Shown: positions 23,692 to 35,408 of the stretch, piece after piece
Numbering within the stretch: the first letter of the stretch is position 1
Layout: the number at the start of each line of letters is the position of its first letter
Source: Anniella stebbinsi
Taxonomy: Eukaryota > Chordata > Lepidosauria > Squamata > Anniellidae
NCBI GenBank assembly: GCA_029215795.1
Contig: JARDYH010000001.1
Coordinates: 188,983,654 to 189,047,653, forward strand
Reading direction: 5' to 3'
DNA: 64,000 bases
The notes under the pieces: model-generated
Databases searched by the model: none
The model's input: the letters and a program-made list of their open reading frames with translations, nothing else
What the model was told of the DNA's origin: nothing
Made by a program: the position numbers and the translations under genes

Positions 23692-24175
23692 CTGAAAGCA
23701 TTTGTAAGAAATAACCTTTTATTTAGAACCTCTCTAGGAACTCTAGATGCAGAGAAAGAAATCATACCAAAACCTTTGAAATGCAGGTGAAGCCAATTTT
23801 CTTTTCCAGTTTGCAGGACTGAAGAATATCCAAATATCCAGAGTGCTTATATATGTAGAAAATGCTCACTCTCAAACAGAATGAAGTTGCACGTGTACAC
23901 ACCAATGTAAATAAGGTCTGTATGAATGATCTGTACTCATGAAAAATGGAAGGCACAGATGGCCTATTCAGAGCCTAGACATGTGGGAGTGTACCTCCCC
24001 CGAGCAAAAGGATCCTCCAATCCATGCTTATGGTAAGTTGAGTGAGTGTAGTCATTGGGTGCAAGCCCTCTCTCCTATATCCATGTGTACAGCTGCACAC
24101 ACACTTTGTGACAACCTGCACAGGGCTTATGTAGAGTGAATCGATGCAATAGAAGCAGGGATTCATGTGCTCTTA

Positions 24176-24290
24176 ATATTCATTTATAAATTTGTTTATT
24201 TATTCATTTCATTTCTATACCTGCCCAATAGCCAAAGCTCTCTGGAAGGTTCACAAAAATTAAAACCATAAAGTACAGCTTGAAGTAAAA
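24176..24290 (-). mobile_element. L2-like LINE 3' end
   Basis: On the minus strand it reads TTTTTGTGAACC, then CCAGAGAGCTTTGGCTATTGGGC and an (AAAT)-type tail. This is the same 3' end that closes the L2-like LINE at 35330-35408. It lies in UGT1A intron 4. Confidence 0.7.
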
Positions 24291-24888
24291 AAGATGGAAA
24301 TAGTCGTATCCTAACTCTGTGATAGTGCTGATCATGCAAAAAGCTATCTGACAGCTGGTGATCTCATATAAGAAATATGTATCGTACATGAACCATTCAT
24401 AGCTGCTGTGGGGAAACTGATGATGAAGAAGATTCCTCTTAGTAGTAACCACCAAGAGGTGGTAATGGATGCAGGGAGCTTCTCAGCCAGGTCCATGAGA
24501 AAAACATGCTGTTGGTGACTGTGTGGGCTGCTGCTGTCAGTAGCTACTGGTAGCTAGTCAACAAGGGTACAGTTTCAAAGTGCTGACTGACATAAACATT
24601 CTGTGCATTGTAGGAGATTTAGGGGGATATCCTAGGGCACTTGGTTTACATGGAGCACTGAGCAAGCCTGTTTTCCTCATTATCCCTTTGTGTGTATGCT
24701 AAGAATGCACTCCAAAACACAACTCAAACTCTCTTACAGTTGCTCATTGCAGGGAAAAGGGATATGATTGGCCAAGCTGTCTTTTAGGGATCATTGTCCA
24801 CCATTACCGATCTTCTCATAGATAATGCCCTGATCGATTTCTGTGTTGCTCCATAAGGACATAGTTTTAAAACCATCACTGTAAAGCA

Positions 24889-25012
24889 GAAGTAAACAAC
24901 TTGTTGCCCTCCAGATGTTTTGTCCTACAAATCCCATCATCTCTACCAACATAGGCAAGGGTAAGAGATTATGGGAGGGCAATCAGGAGGGCCACAAGTT
25001 GCCCATCCCTGG
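24889..25012. repeat. Palindromic interspersed repeat (MITE-like)
   Basis: Left arm CAACTTGTTGCCCTCC and right arm GGAGGGCCACAAGTTG are inverted, with CTACAAATCCCATCAT between them. This is the form of a very common reptilian non-autonomous palindromic repeat. It lies in UGT1A intron 4. Confidence 0.6.
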
Positions 25013-25242
25013 TGGAGAGGATCCAGAGCGCAGGTGATGAATTAACACAGTAAAAACAAAGGGTTGTTTAGAGGAGACTCTTAAAGTTTCTGGAGATAGC
25101 AAGAAAAACTATGGAAAGAAAAAGGCAAATTTCCATTGTTATCTCACTAGCTTGTACATTTAATTTTAAATGTACTTTGGAACAATCCTAAACTGAGTTT
25201 GGAAGCACCAAATACATGCATAAATAAAATTTCTGCCCTTAC

Positions 25243-25462
25243 TTTTTGTCATAAATAACAGCCTTCAGTGCATCAGATAGGTCCTTCGAAGTCAACTCAA
25301 GTACATTCAGAGTCATTCCAGCCCCTCGAGATTCCACCCGTTTTGCATTGTCCATTTGGTCTCCAAAAAGTGGTAACATTACCATTGGTACTGCATTGCA
25401 GATCCCCTCATAGATCCCATGGGAACCTGCATGAGTGATAAAGGCTCTGGCTTTGGGATGAG
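25243..25462 (-). CDS. UGT1A: UGT1A shared exon 4 (UGT signature)
   Basis: The exon is 220 bp, the size of this exon in other vertebrate UGT1A genes. The acceptor CAACAG precedes 25462 and the donor AAAAA|GTAAGG follows 25243. It carries the core of the UGT signature: [19 protein letters not shown], where the His/Gly stretch binds the UDP part of the cofactor, and [13 protein letters not shown], where Asp-Gln contacts the glucuronic acid. Together with exon 3 this is the cofactor-binding domain used by all isoforms. Its first two bases complete an Ala codon (GCT) with the last base of exon 3; mammals usually have Gly there. No frame damage is seen. Confidence 0.96.
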
Positions 25463-26615
25463 CTGTTGAAGGAGGGGAGAAATACAAACACGTTTATGTT
25501 ACTGCCAGTTACTTTGAATCTAAACCAGCATGTATGATCAAAGTTGCATTGTTATAGATGCAGCCAATTAAACTCCAAATTAAAAAGCAATATGATTAAG
25601 CTGACCTCCTCTGTAATGTTATTCACAGACTAGGAAAATGTCTCCCAGCAGGATGTTGGGTAACTATGAGAGGACGTGGCTGACATCTCATAGTACAACT
25701 AGGCCACAAGCAGTGTAGGTTGTGGTAAAAGCCAATCTTGGCCTCCCACTCCAGATGCCCCCTGTAGTAGTAGCCCAGAAGACCACCTGGGAGACCAGGT
25801 ACAGAGGTAAGGGTCTCCCACTACTATCCCTTCTGCTATGCTCTGTTTTCATCTCATATAGCAGCCAGCAACTCTGAAGGTCAGGAAGGCAATGTTTCAG
25901 TCATGGTCATCTTCATGCTGAGGCAGGATCAAAGGAGGGAAAGATTACAGTAGCTTACATATGTGTAATCAAGTCTTTGGACAATAATCTGGTTCATTTA
26001 ATTATATCATGGTGCATGGTCCATAGCCATCGCCCAAATGCAGCCTGTCCTGTCATCTGAACCCATCTGACAAGATTTATTAAAGGAGGAAACAACCTTT
26101 CAATTACCTATGGGCTGTTGTAGGATGCTGGCATAATGTTACATATATAATTTCATTTATCTAAAGGTGTGATCCTATGGAGATAGTTGGCAACCTCCAA
26201 AGTTGGATGTTGCCAAGTATCAAATGCAGGACATCCGGAGCCCGGAGGTGATCACATCCATGCTTCAGCCACCTGTATCTTTGCTAGGTGGGTCATTTCA
26301 CGGTGCTAGCCACGGTGCTTCTGAGCAGGAGAAAGGGAGGTTGATACGTGCAAAGAAAGCTGTGTCAGGCAGCTTCCCTTGTCTCCTCCCCTCCCCACCC
26401 TCAGGACCGCCCCTTTCCCCTGGCTCTGCACTCCATTTTCAAGCATGGAGAGAGAACCATGCTGGCTCGGAGGGGGAAGGGCAGGGCCCTGCAGTTTCTG
26501 GACTCCAAAGTCAGAGCCTTGGTTGCCATAGGACTGCTCCCTTCAGATACTAATGTGTGAAAGTAGCATTAAGTATTGATTAAAGCCAATGCCTTAATTT
26601 CTGACCCAGACATAC

Positions 26616-26703
26616 CAAGTAGATCATTTTGTGGGAGCCACTTAACAAGCTTTGTGTTCTTGGCAAGGTTGGGTGGGGCTTCTCCTGTATACCTCCACAG
26701 CAC
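26616..26703 (-). CDS. UGT1A: UGT1A shared exon 3
   Basis: A small 88-bp exon, the size expected for UGT1A. On the minus strand it follows CATGAAG and ends at CTTG|GTATGT. It encodes [16 protein letters not shown], then [11 protein letters not shown], the start of the UGT signature (the Trp-Leu-Pro-Gln-Asn segment packs against the uracil ring). The split codon at its 3' end is finished by exon 4. The reading frame from exon 2 (phase 0) through this exon to exon 4 is open and gives a continuous protein. Introns on either side are 10.05 kb (upstream) and 1.15 kb (downstream). Confidence 0.95.
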
Positions 26704-27886
26704 CTTCATGGATCAGGAAACACAGAATACATGTGAAGAAATACATGCCTTTTGCTAGTTCAAGTGCTCATATTGCTGTAGGTATCATCCCATAATGATA
26801 CCTATATTTGATGATACCCAACAGGCTCATGCCAGGAGGACTGGAGAGAACAAAGAGCAACGTCTTTATTTCTCTCTCCCTCCCTCCCTCTGTTGTTGTT
26901 TTTAAAACCAATTCATAATCAAATATAGTTTCCCACAAACTGGAAAGTTATGGTTTAACAACTCTGGAAAAGCCAGGATTGTAAACCATCTTCAAACTGT
27001 AGTTTCATATGCTGGCTTGTTCTGATGCTGGTAAATAGCAGTTTCCTACTTTGGATGGAACAGTAAACTATGGTTTGATTGTTTACATCACAAAGGGACG
27101 AGTGAAGGGATGTAGCTTATTTAGCAGCATTTATATAGCAGCGTGTTAAGCCAACATATATCCATCTGAACTTGACCAGTAAAACCATGATTGAGATGGG
27201 ATTTTCAGTTAGCATGAAAAGGTCAGTAGTTTATATATGACAGACAAATCATTACAAATGCTCTTTCAAGTTAGGCAAATAGATGAAGAAAAACCAAGAA
27301 TATTGTTTTTAGGGCTCCATCACACCTATTGTTTTTTCCCCGGTTTGAGTCCGCACTTTCCCTCCCCATTGCCTTTCTGAGAGTAGCGCCGTGCACTTTC
27401 CTGTGTGCACTATTTCAGCTGGTGCATCTTTTCACCAGTGCGGGTTTGTATTGAGACTATTCCAGCGGAATCGCCGTCTCAAAACTTTTCTCTGCCGCTA
27501 TTGCGACCGCCCCGCCACCTCCCTAGTCCTTCCCCTGCTGTTCATGGAGTGTCTACAGGCATATGCTGTTTGCAATTTTTATAAATTTTTAAAATAATAA
27601 ATGGTGGAAAGAGGGAGAGGTAATCGCTGGCAGGAGAGAAAGAATGGGGAAGGGGGAGGGAGGAAAGAGAGAATTGTGAGTAGGCAGCCTGCAGGCAGAC
27701 TTCCACACGACGCGAGTAAAGCCCAATCGCCTCTGTGAGATTTACTTCCTAGCGAACATGCGCACACACACGATTGGGTGGCAATGACTGGCAGCGGCAG
27801 TGAGAGAGGGGGCAGGTGAGTCTCCCCCCTCCCACCACGATCGGCGCTGCCTTCCTCCGCCGGGGTGGGAAGAGGGGGGTCTTACT

Positions 27887-28388
27887 GGCAGCATTCGGAT
27901 GACACTTTAGGCAGCGGAGGGGGGGAATAGCATACTGACTGTGCGTTATTTTGGCGGTGGCGCAGCAGCACCCACCACATGACATGTTGCCCCTCCCCCC
28001 GTCGCACGGCTGAAAGTCCCGGCGTCCTTCTGGGCTGCTGTGTCTCCTCCCTCCCACCTCCCTCAGTCCTCCGGCCGTATCCCAGCATGCACCGCAAGTT
28101 CTGCTGGCTGTATCAGAGTGGGGGGGGTTCGGCTGCTCTGGCTGTTGAACTCTATGGCCAAACGGAATAGTACACGGAGAGAGGGGGGTTCCCTCCACAC
28201 GGCGCTTTAAACAACGGAGTTCGGGATAAACAACGTGCAAGCCCATTGTTTTTCTCCGTTGTTTAAGTGCCCCAAATAGCATACCGTCAGTTGTGTGTGC
28301 ATTGTGTGTTGCCCTCCACATAACACAATAAGCAACACAACTGACAGTTGTTCCCCCCCATTGATTATTGTGTAGTCTGAATGCTGCC
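27887..28388. mobile_element. Harbinger-like MITE, about 0.5 kb
   Basis: Ends GGCAGCATTCGGATGACAC and TGTAGTCTGAATGCTGCC. The interior (ATTTTGGCGG, ACATGACATGTTGCCCC) matches the left end of the 9781 Harbinger element and the MITE at 17173. It is nested in the larger 27311-31313 element. Confidence 0.8.
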
Positions 28389-30191
28389 TCTGTCTGACTC
28401 TGAGCTTTCCAGTCATTTTGCCTGCGCTCTTCCGATCAACCCTCAGAGCGTGGGCTGTGCTCGAAGCTGCACCGCCACTGCTGCCTCCACACATTCTCTT
28501 CATCCCCCCCACCCCACTTGAAGGTCACCTCACCTCCCCCTCCAAGCCACTTCTGAGCATCGGCTTGGAGGGGGGGAGCTGGGCACTAGTGGAACCTTCC
28601 TTCTCTCACCCACATTCCCCTGAGCCCATTTTCACCAGGCCAAAGGCAGCGCTTTCCTGAGATGGAAATCCCTCCCCCTCACTGCTGCCCTCAGAGTACC
28701 CCAATGCACAACGCAGGCAGACGCCAACCTGGGCATAAACTGCAGCCACTTGAGGCACAGGGTGGGGGTGTGATAATGTGTCAGCCCGGTTCATTTCGCC
28801 TTCCCAGAGCAGGGAATTGACTGAGGGAAGGGCAGGCGGAGGGACCCTGTCTGTCCTCCATGTGTTTCTTAAGTGGTGTTTCCTCTCAGCACCCATGCAT
28901 GGAGCAAGCTCCAGGTGCGCGCAATCGTATCAAGCCCCACATTTGATTTCAGCTTTCTCATTTCCCTCCCACACACAGATAACCTAGCTTCCTCACTCAG
29001 ATCAAGCTCCCGTGAAAACCAAAGGAGCAGGATCTGGTTTAAGCACGGGTGTGTACCTGGGTCTGAGTGGGTTCCATCACATTTAGAGTTATGGTGCTCT
29101 CGTAATCCGTCCTTTCCACTTTCAGTGCTATGGACTCACATGACGTCGTCCTTGTCCTGCACTATTCTCACTTTTTTCCTCTGTTCTGGAGGCTTATTTT
29201 GTACCTGGGAAAGTCCGTTTCATCTTGGAAGGGCGCAATAAAACCCAAACGTAAACCAGTAAATCCTCTTCTGTGTTTGGGGAGGTGTTGGGGGGGGGGG
29301 GTCTTGAAGACCGTTTTCAGTGATGAAAGAATAGGACGTGCTTTTAATTGGCCAGGGCAGTTTTACAACTTACTTCCTCCTTTTCATTTTGGGACACGTT
29401 AGGAGTTAGAAGGAATGTTTCAGTGCTCCACCTCCCTCTTTTTGGGGTGCTTCCTTCCTTGTTTTGCTGAACCCCTGTCCTGTTGGAATCACAGGACTTC
29501 ACCCTGGCACGGCGGCTATCCACCTTAACCTTTCAAACCACTCTGTTCCTTCCTCAGACATCCATTTCTGTCTGCTTCCATCACCCCTCCACATACCTTA
29601 TAATCTCCCTAGTGGTTTTGTGTAATTATTCTTCCTCCTATATTGTCCTATATTATCCTATACTATTATATTACCCTATAAGGCTGGAGAAAACATTTCC
29701 TGTTGCTAGTGAATTTCCTGTTCTAATTCCTTTTACTGCCTGAAATCTTCTTAAGCAAAGCAGTTTGACACAAAATCAAGCCCACAGGATGTTTCCAAGG
29801 AGACCCAATTTGCAAGACAAAAGGCTATCCTTTCCAGTGAGTCATGACTAGTGAATTGCTAGCCCTCCTTGGCAACAGATTAACATCTGAAAGAACGTAG
29901 GAGCAATCTTTTGATCTGACAGGAAGAAAACACAATGTAACTCTGAAGTAAAACTGAGCTATGGGGGGTGCGAATGTAGTATGACTTGGATGAAAATACA
30001 GTTGAAGTCAATGGGATTTACTCTGGAGTAAGGGAACCAGCCCTCTCTATTTTTATGAACTAGAGATGCTCAGCTTCGCATGATCAAAGGAAAGGAAAAG
30101 TGATTCTTTACAAATGCAAAGAGGTAGAATAGAGTACTGGTGAGCTATCAGCAAAAGGTTTAAAGAGCAGGGAAATTTAAAAATTCTTAAT

Positions 30192-30457
30192 AAATCAAGG
30201 GATGAATCGATCTGATTCAAATTTGGCATGCCGAAAGCTCTTCTAGAGACCTATCACCATGCCATGTTTCATCTCTTTATCTATACAAATTACCCAGATG
30301 TTAGCATTTTGGTTAATTTGCATTTTTAAAATCCCTAAAAATCAAGGCATGGACCTATCCGATTCAAACTTGGTGTGCGGAAAGAGCTCACAAGATCCCA
30401 AGTTTCATCTCTTTAGCTTTAAGAATTACACAGATGAAAGCATTTCTGCACATCCTA
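30192..30457. repeat. Tandem duplication, two diverged units of about 147 bp
   Basis: AAATCAAGG at 30192 recurs at 30339. Both units continue with a CGATT(C/T)AAA(C/T)TTGG-like core and (G)TTTCATCTCTTTA, then ACACAGATG or ACCCAGATG. The similarity is clear but diverged, so the duplication is old. Confidence 0.7.
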
Positions 30458-30762
30458 ACAGGAGCTCCAATGAGCAAGGGGGGAAGGCTGCCCCATCCAT
30501 CACAATGTCCATCAATGACAAGAACCAATGAGCTGGAGGGGAAGGAGAAGGGGCGGGCAGGGTTGGGCATGCGCAATAGCAGCGGGAGAGCAAAAACAGA
30601 GTTCACTGGTATAGCTACCATAGTGAAATGGGGGGAGTGCTTGGAGCACTTCTTAAATGGAGATAAAACCGGGAGGGGGGAATTGGTGTGATGGAGTCCT
30701 GGGTCCTATTTGCACACGCGGATTGGAGGATGGAGCCCATTGGAAGAGAAAGTGTAGGCTTC

Positions 30763-30787
30763 TGTGTGTGTGTGTGTGTGTGTGTGT
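30763..30787. repeat. (GT)n microsatellite
   Basis: About twelve TG units. Confidence 0.9.
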
Positions 30788-31774
30788 GTCTGTTGAAGAT
30801 CAGCACCCTTTCTTTCTCTTTGGCTTGAAAAAAGCAATCAGTTTGTGTGAGTGAGAAAGACAATAGTGAAGAAGGAAAATGGAAGGGGGGAGGGGGAAGT
30901 TGGGAAAGACTCCTTTACCCCCACCCCGACCATCCAGTCCGAACAGGAAGTGTTTGTCTTTGCTTTCAGAGTTTGAATAATGAGCGTGGACATCAGGAAA
31001 TGAATTCCAATGGTGTGCTGGAGGACTAGAGCCCAGCCCTCCTCTTTCATCAGTGAGAGGGCCCTTCAACAAACACGCCCATGACAGAAATTGGATGAGC
31101 CTGCAGGAGAGCTATACACGAGGATGGGGGTGAGCTTCTGGTGCGCACTGAGGGAAGAAAACCAGACTTTCCCTGCACCCAAATAAAATGGAACTGGGAG
31201 GGGGAGAAGCAAGATGAGCACAGGACAGGGACGACATCATGTGAGTACCATGCTGCAAAACCACATACCAGGCATGGCGAGTGTGCGATAAATCACTGGT
31301 GTGATGGAGCCCTTAAAATTTTAATAAACACTTTAATTGCCAAACATCATATGTTAAGTTCTACGGAATTTTAACATAATTCTTAGTATGAACATTGATA
31401 ATTTCTCCAATGCCAAATCCCTTTAATACCATGCTAATTGAAAATCAGTTTCTTATTTTAATCTTCAGAAGCAGGTCCTGTGCTCAGAAAAAAATAGACT
31501 ATTGGTAATTCCAAACATATTAAGACCAATGGAACCATGCATGAAACTGATCCTATTAGTGTAGCTGGGCTTAATAAAATTAAATACGGAAATATATAAT
31601 CGTGACTTCATCCATAATATTCTACGTCTGCATATAGTCATATGTAGGGATATGTATCGTATCGTTCCGATGTCTGATAACGGTCCGATAATGGCATTAT
31701 CGGACATCCGATTAATGATAATGATATGATAGAAATACCTCGGATAAATATCGGATCCAAAATTTTTCAGTCCG

Positions 31775-31775
<1 letters not shown>

Positions 31776-31813
<38 letters not shown>
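31776..31813. repeat. (TTA)n microsatellite
   Basis: About twelve ATT units, the 3' tail of the minus-strand L2-like LINE that follows. Confidence 0.9.
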
Positions 31814-32733
31814 TACACTTATATACCACCCCATAGCTGAAGCTCTGTGGGCAGTTTACAAAAATTAAAAAGATTGAGCATTAAAAAGACAATATACAAA
31901 ATTTAAAACTATAAAACAGCTGTCATTAAAACACTTTAAAACATCTTAACTGTTAAGCCAGGCCACAGTGTCAATCAAAACCTCAACTTGAGCTGTTAAA
32001 ATGCCTGGAAGAAAAGAAAAGTTTTGACCTGGCGCCGAAAAGATAACAGTGTTGGCACCAGGTGGGCCTCATTGGGGAGATCATTCCATAATTGAGGGGA
32101 CACAACAGAGAAGGTCCTTTCCCTTGTTGCCGTCCTCCAAGCTTCCCTCGGAGTAGGCACCCGGAGGAGGACCTCTGAGATTGAGTGTAGTGTACGGGTA
32201 GGTTCATGTCAGGAAAGACGTTCCATCAGGTATTGTAGTCCCAAACCATGTAAGGCTTTATAGGTTAAAACCAGCACCTTGAATTGGGCTCGGAAACATA
32301 CAGGCAGCCAATGCAAGCGGGCCAGAATCAGTCTTATTATATGTTCAAACCTTCTGGTCCCTGTTAGCAATCTGGCCGCTGGATTCTGCACAAGCTGCAG
32401 CTTCCGAACCGTCTTCAAAGGCAGCCCCACGTAGAGTGCATTGCAGTAATCTAACTTGGAGGTTACCAGAGCATAGACAACTGAAGCCAGGTTAGCTGGG
32501 CTTCAGTTGTCTGGGCGTAGCTGGGCCACCAGCCGAAGTTGGTAGAAGGCACTCCTTGCCACTGAGGCTACCTGAGCCTCAAGTGACAGAGATGGTTCTA
32601 GGAGAACCCCCAAGCTACGAACCTGCTCCTTCAGGGGGAATGTAACCCCATCCAGAACAGGTTGAACACCCTCCATCCGGTCAGAGGAACCCCCCACTAA
32701 CAGCATCTCAGTCTTGAGTTGTTTTGGATTATC
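31777..32733 (-). mobile_element. L2-like LINE, 5'-truncated, minus strand
   Basis: Minus-strand frames 32706-32503 and 32430-32209 encode VRSLGVLLEPSLSLEAQVASV and GLPLKTVRKLQLVQN, the C-terminal part of an L2/CR1-group ORF2 after the reverse transcriptase. The 3' end on the low-coordinate side has the GCTTCAGCTATGGGGTGGTATA motif and an (AAT) tail. Frames are broken by stops, so it is dead. Confidence 0.85.
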
Positions 32734-33481
32734 GGACTGCCATATAAATAAACCTATAACTTATGTATTTTAAGGGTTAGAGACTTGAAACTTGGTCACA
32801 GTCCTTAGGGAATATGCCTAAGTATGTGTATGAAATTTCAGAACAATCCCTCCAACCGTGTATTTTATATGATTTTTTAAACATAGTTTAACTTCTGACA
32901 ATTCAGAATGACAGCTTGCTACGTGCATTCAGAGATCTGTCAAAAAAGATGCACAATGTTTAAAACATGCATATAAAATACAGGGTTGGAGAGATTGATT
33001 TGAAATTTGGCACATATGTACAGCAACATGTGCTAGACATGTGTGCCAAATTTCAGATAAATCCCTCCAACCCTGTATTTTATATGAATTTTTTAATGAT
33101 TGTGGTACTTTGAAAGCAATTGGGAGGCTGGTCAACCAGCTGTCAACTAGAACAGTCTTTTAAAAAATCATATAAAATCTAGGGTTTGAGCAATCGCTCT
33201 TAATTTTTTTTACAAATGACTAGCAATAGACAAGCTGCACTGGGGGGAAATTTTCAAGTTTCAGACTTTTAAAATAATGAAGTTACAGGGGGTGGGGCTT
33301 TGGGGGGACCCCTATAACTTTATTATTTTTAAAGATAGAGACATGCAACTTGGGGAGCCAGGACTAGCAACAACCCATCTGCACAGTCCAACAAGTTTCA
33401 TGTCTCTATCTTTTAAAATAAAAAAGTTACACCCATTTAAGTTCTTTAAGGAAAGCGTATGTAAATATTGTCTAATACGAG

Positions 33482-35170
33482 TTTGCACGGCACTTTGAAG
33501 ATAAAGTCGCTCAGATTCGTCTTGAATTGGACACCACGCTTAATGCAGCTCCACTAGTAGAGGCGTTCAGAGCACCGTCTGGTCCAGTTTTATTGGATGA
33601 GTTTCAGTTACTGAGGCCTGAGGATGTGGACAAGGTGCTTGGCCAAGTCCGGTCGACCACTTGTGTGCTTGACCCTTGCCCGTCGTGGCTAATTACATCA
33701 AATAAGGATGGGACCGCCGGCTGGGTCCAGGAGGTTGTAAATGCCTCCTTGAGAGAGGGAGTGGTGCCGGCCTTGTTAAAAGAGGCGGTAATCAGACCAC
33801 TCCTGAAAAAGCCTAACCTGGACCTGGAAGATGTTAATAACTATAGGCCGGTGGCGAACATTCCTTTCCTGGGCAAGGTGCTTGAGCGGGTGGTTGCAGG
33901 ACAACTCCAGACACTCTTGAATGAAACGGATTATCTAGATCCATTTCAATCGAGTTTCAGGCCTGGTTTTGGAGCAGAAACTGCCTTGGTCACCCTGTAG
34001 GATGACCTTTGCCAGGAGAGGGACAGGGGGAGTGCGACCCTGTTGGTTCTCTTGGACCTCTCAGCGGCTTTCGATACCATCGACCATGGTATCCTTCTGG
34101 ATAGGATGTCTGGGCTGGGAGTTGGAGGCACGGCGCTGCAGTGGTTCCGCTCCTACTTAGATGACCGTTTTCAGAAGGTGGTGCTGGGGGATTATTGCTC
34201 TGTGCCGTGGCATTTAAGCCATGGGGTTCCACAGGGCTCTATTTTATCCCCTATGCTGTTTAACATATACATGAAGCCACTGGGAGAGGTTATCCGGAGA
34301 TGTGGGCTGAGATGTCACCAATATGCGGATGACACCCAGCTCTACCTCTCCTTTTCAACAAACCCAGGTGAGGCAGTGGCTGTTCTGAATCAGTGCCTGG
34401 GCACGGTAATGGACTGGATGAGGGCTAACAAACTGAGACTCAATCCAGACAAGACGGAGGTACTGTTAGCGGGTGGTTCGTCTGTCCGGCAAGGTGATGT
34501 TCACCCTGTTCTGGAGGGGGTTGCACTCCCCCTAAAGGATCGGGTCCGTAGTTTGGGGGTGCTCTTGGATCCAGAACTGTCGCTTGAGGCACAGGTGAAC
34601 TCAGTGGCAAAGAGCACCTTTTACCAGCTTAGGCTGATATACCAACTGCGCCCTTATCTGGACAGAGATAGCCTAGCTACAGTTATCCATGCTCTCATAA
34701 CCGCTCGTTTGGATTACTGCAATGCGTTATACGTGGGGCTGCCTTTGAAAACGGTCCGGAAACTTCAGCTGGTACAAAACAGGGCAGCCGGATTGTTAAC
34801 GGGGACTGGCCAACGAGACCATATTACGCCAGTCCTTTTCCAACTTCACTGGCTGCCGATCCAGGTCCGGGCCCAATTCAAAGTGCTGGTACTAACATTT
34901 AAAGCCCTAAACGGCTTGGGGCCAGGATATCTAAAGGAACGCCTCCTCCCATATGTACCTGCCCGGACCCTAAGATCATCTACAGGGGTCCTTCTCCGTG
35001 AGCCCCTGCCAAAGGAAGTGAGGCAGGTGGCCACTAGGAGGAGGGCTTTCTCTGCTGTGGCACCCCGGCTGTGGAATGAGCTCCCCAGAGAGGTTCGCCT
35101 GGCACCTACTTTGTACTCTTTTCGTCGCCAGGTGAAGACCTTTTTATTCTCCCAGTATTTTAACAGTTAA
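33482..35170 (+). pseudogene. L2-like reverse transcriptase with one stop
   Basis: A single frame of about 560 codons holds almost the whole reverse transcriptase and C-terminal region of an L2/CR1-group ORF2. Visible motifs in order: RPLLKKPNLD and NYRPVANIPF (fingers), LLDLSAAFDTIDH (motif A, first catalytic Asp), HGVPQGSILSPMLFNIYM (motif B), HQYADDTQLY (motif C, the catalytic Asp pair), LNPDKTEVLL (motif D), then the family-typical DYCNALYVGLPL and NELPREVRLAP. The only visible break is one TAG at 33998-34000, in the same frame on both sides. The N-terminal endonuclease is absent. It is younger looking than the other L2-like copies in the window. Confidence 0.9.
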
Positions 35171-35408
35171 ATTAACTCAATTTTAATCCTTGCTGTTTTA
35201 AATTTGTATTTTAATCTGTATTAATTCCTGCTGCTTGGTTTTATTCTGGTTGTGTTTTTATATTGTATGTTATTCTGTGTTTTTAGATTGTGCCTTGTTT
35301 TATATATTTTAAAATGATTTCATGGTTTTAATTTTTGTGAACCGCCCAGAGAGCTTCGGCTATGGGGCGGTATAAAAATGCAATAAATAAATAAATAAAT
35401 AAATAAAT
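33482..35408 (+). mobile_element. L2-like LINE, 5'-truncated, plus strand
   Basis: Reverse-transcriptase LINE whose reading frame is open from 33482 and whose 3' end carries GAACCGCCCAGAGAGCTTCGG, TATGGGGCGGTATAAAAATG and an (AAAT)n tail ending near 35408. The endonuclease domain is missing through 5' truncation. It is inserted in the hAT-like element 31645-36116, between that element's inverted arms. Confidence 0.9.

Larger units (their letters stand above)
27311..31313. mobile_element. 4.0-kb element with 16-bp terminal inverted repeats
   Basis: AGGGCTCCATCACACC at 27311-27326 is repeated exactly in inverse at 31298-31313. If the element proper is taken as GGGCTCC...GGAGCCC, TTA lies on both sides (27309-27311 and 31313-31315), a 3-bp A/T duplication of Harbinger type; a TTAA (piggyBac-like) reading with one changed base is also possible. 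No transposase is visible. The interior contains a nested Harbinger MITE (27887-28388), partial internal terminus copies near 29065 and 30686, and a 147-bp tandem duplication. The whole element sits in UGT1A intron 2. Confidence 0.65.
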
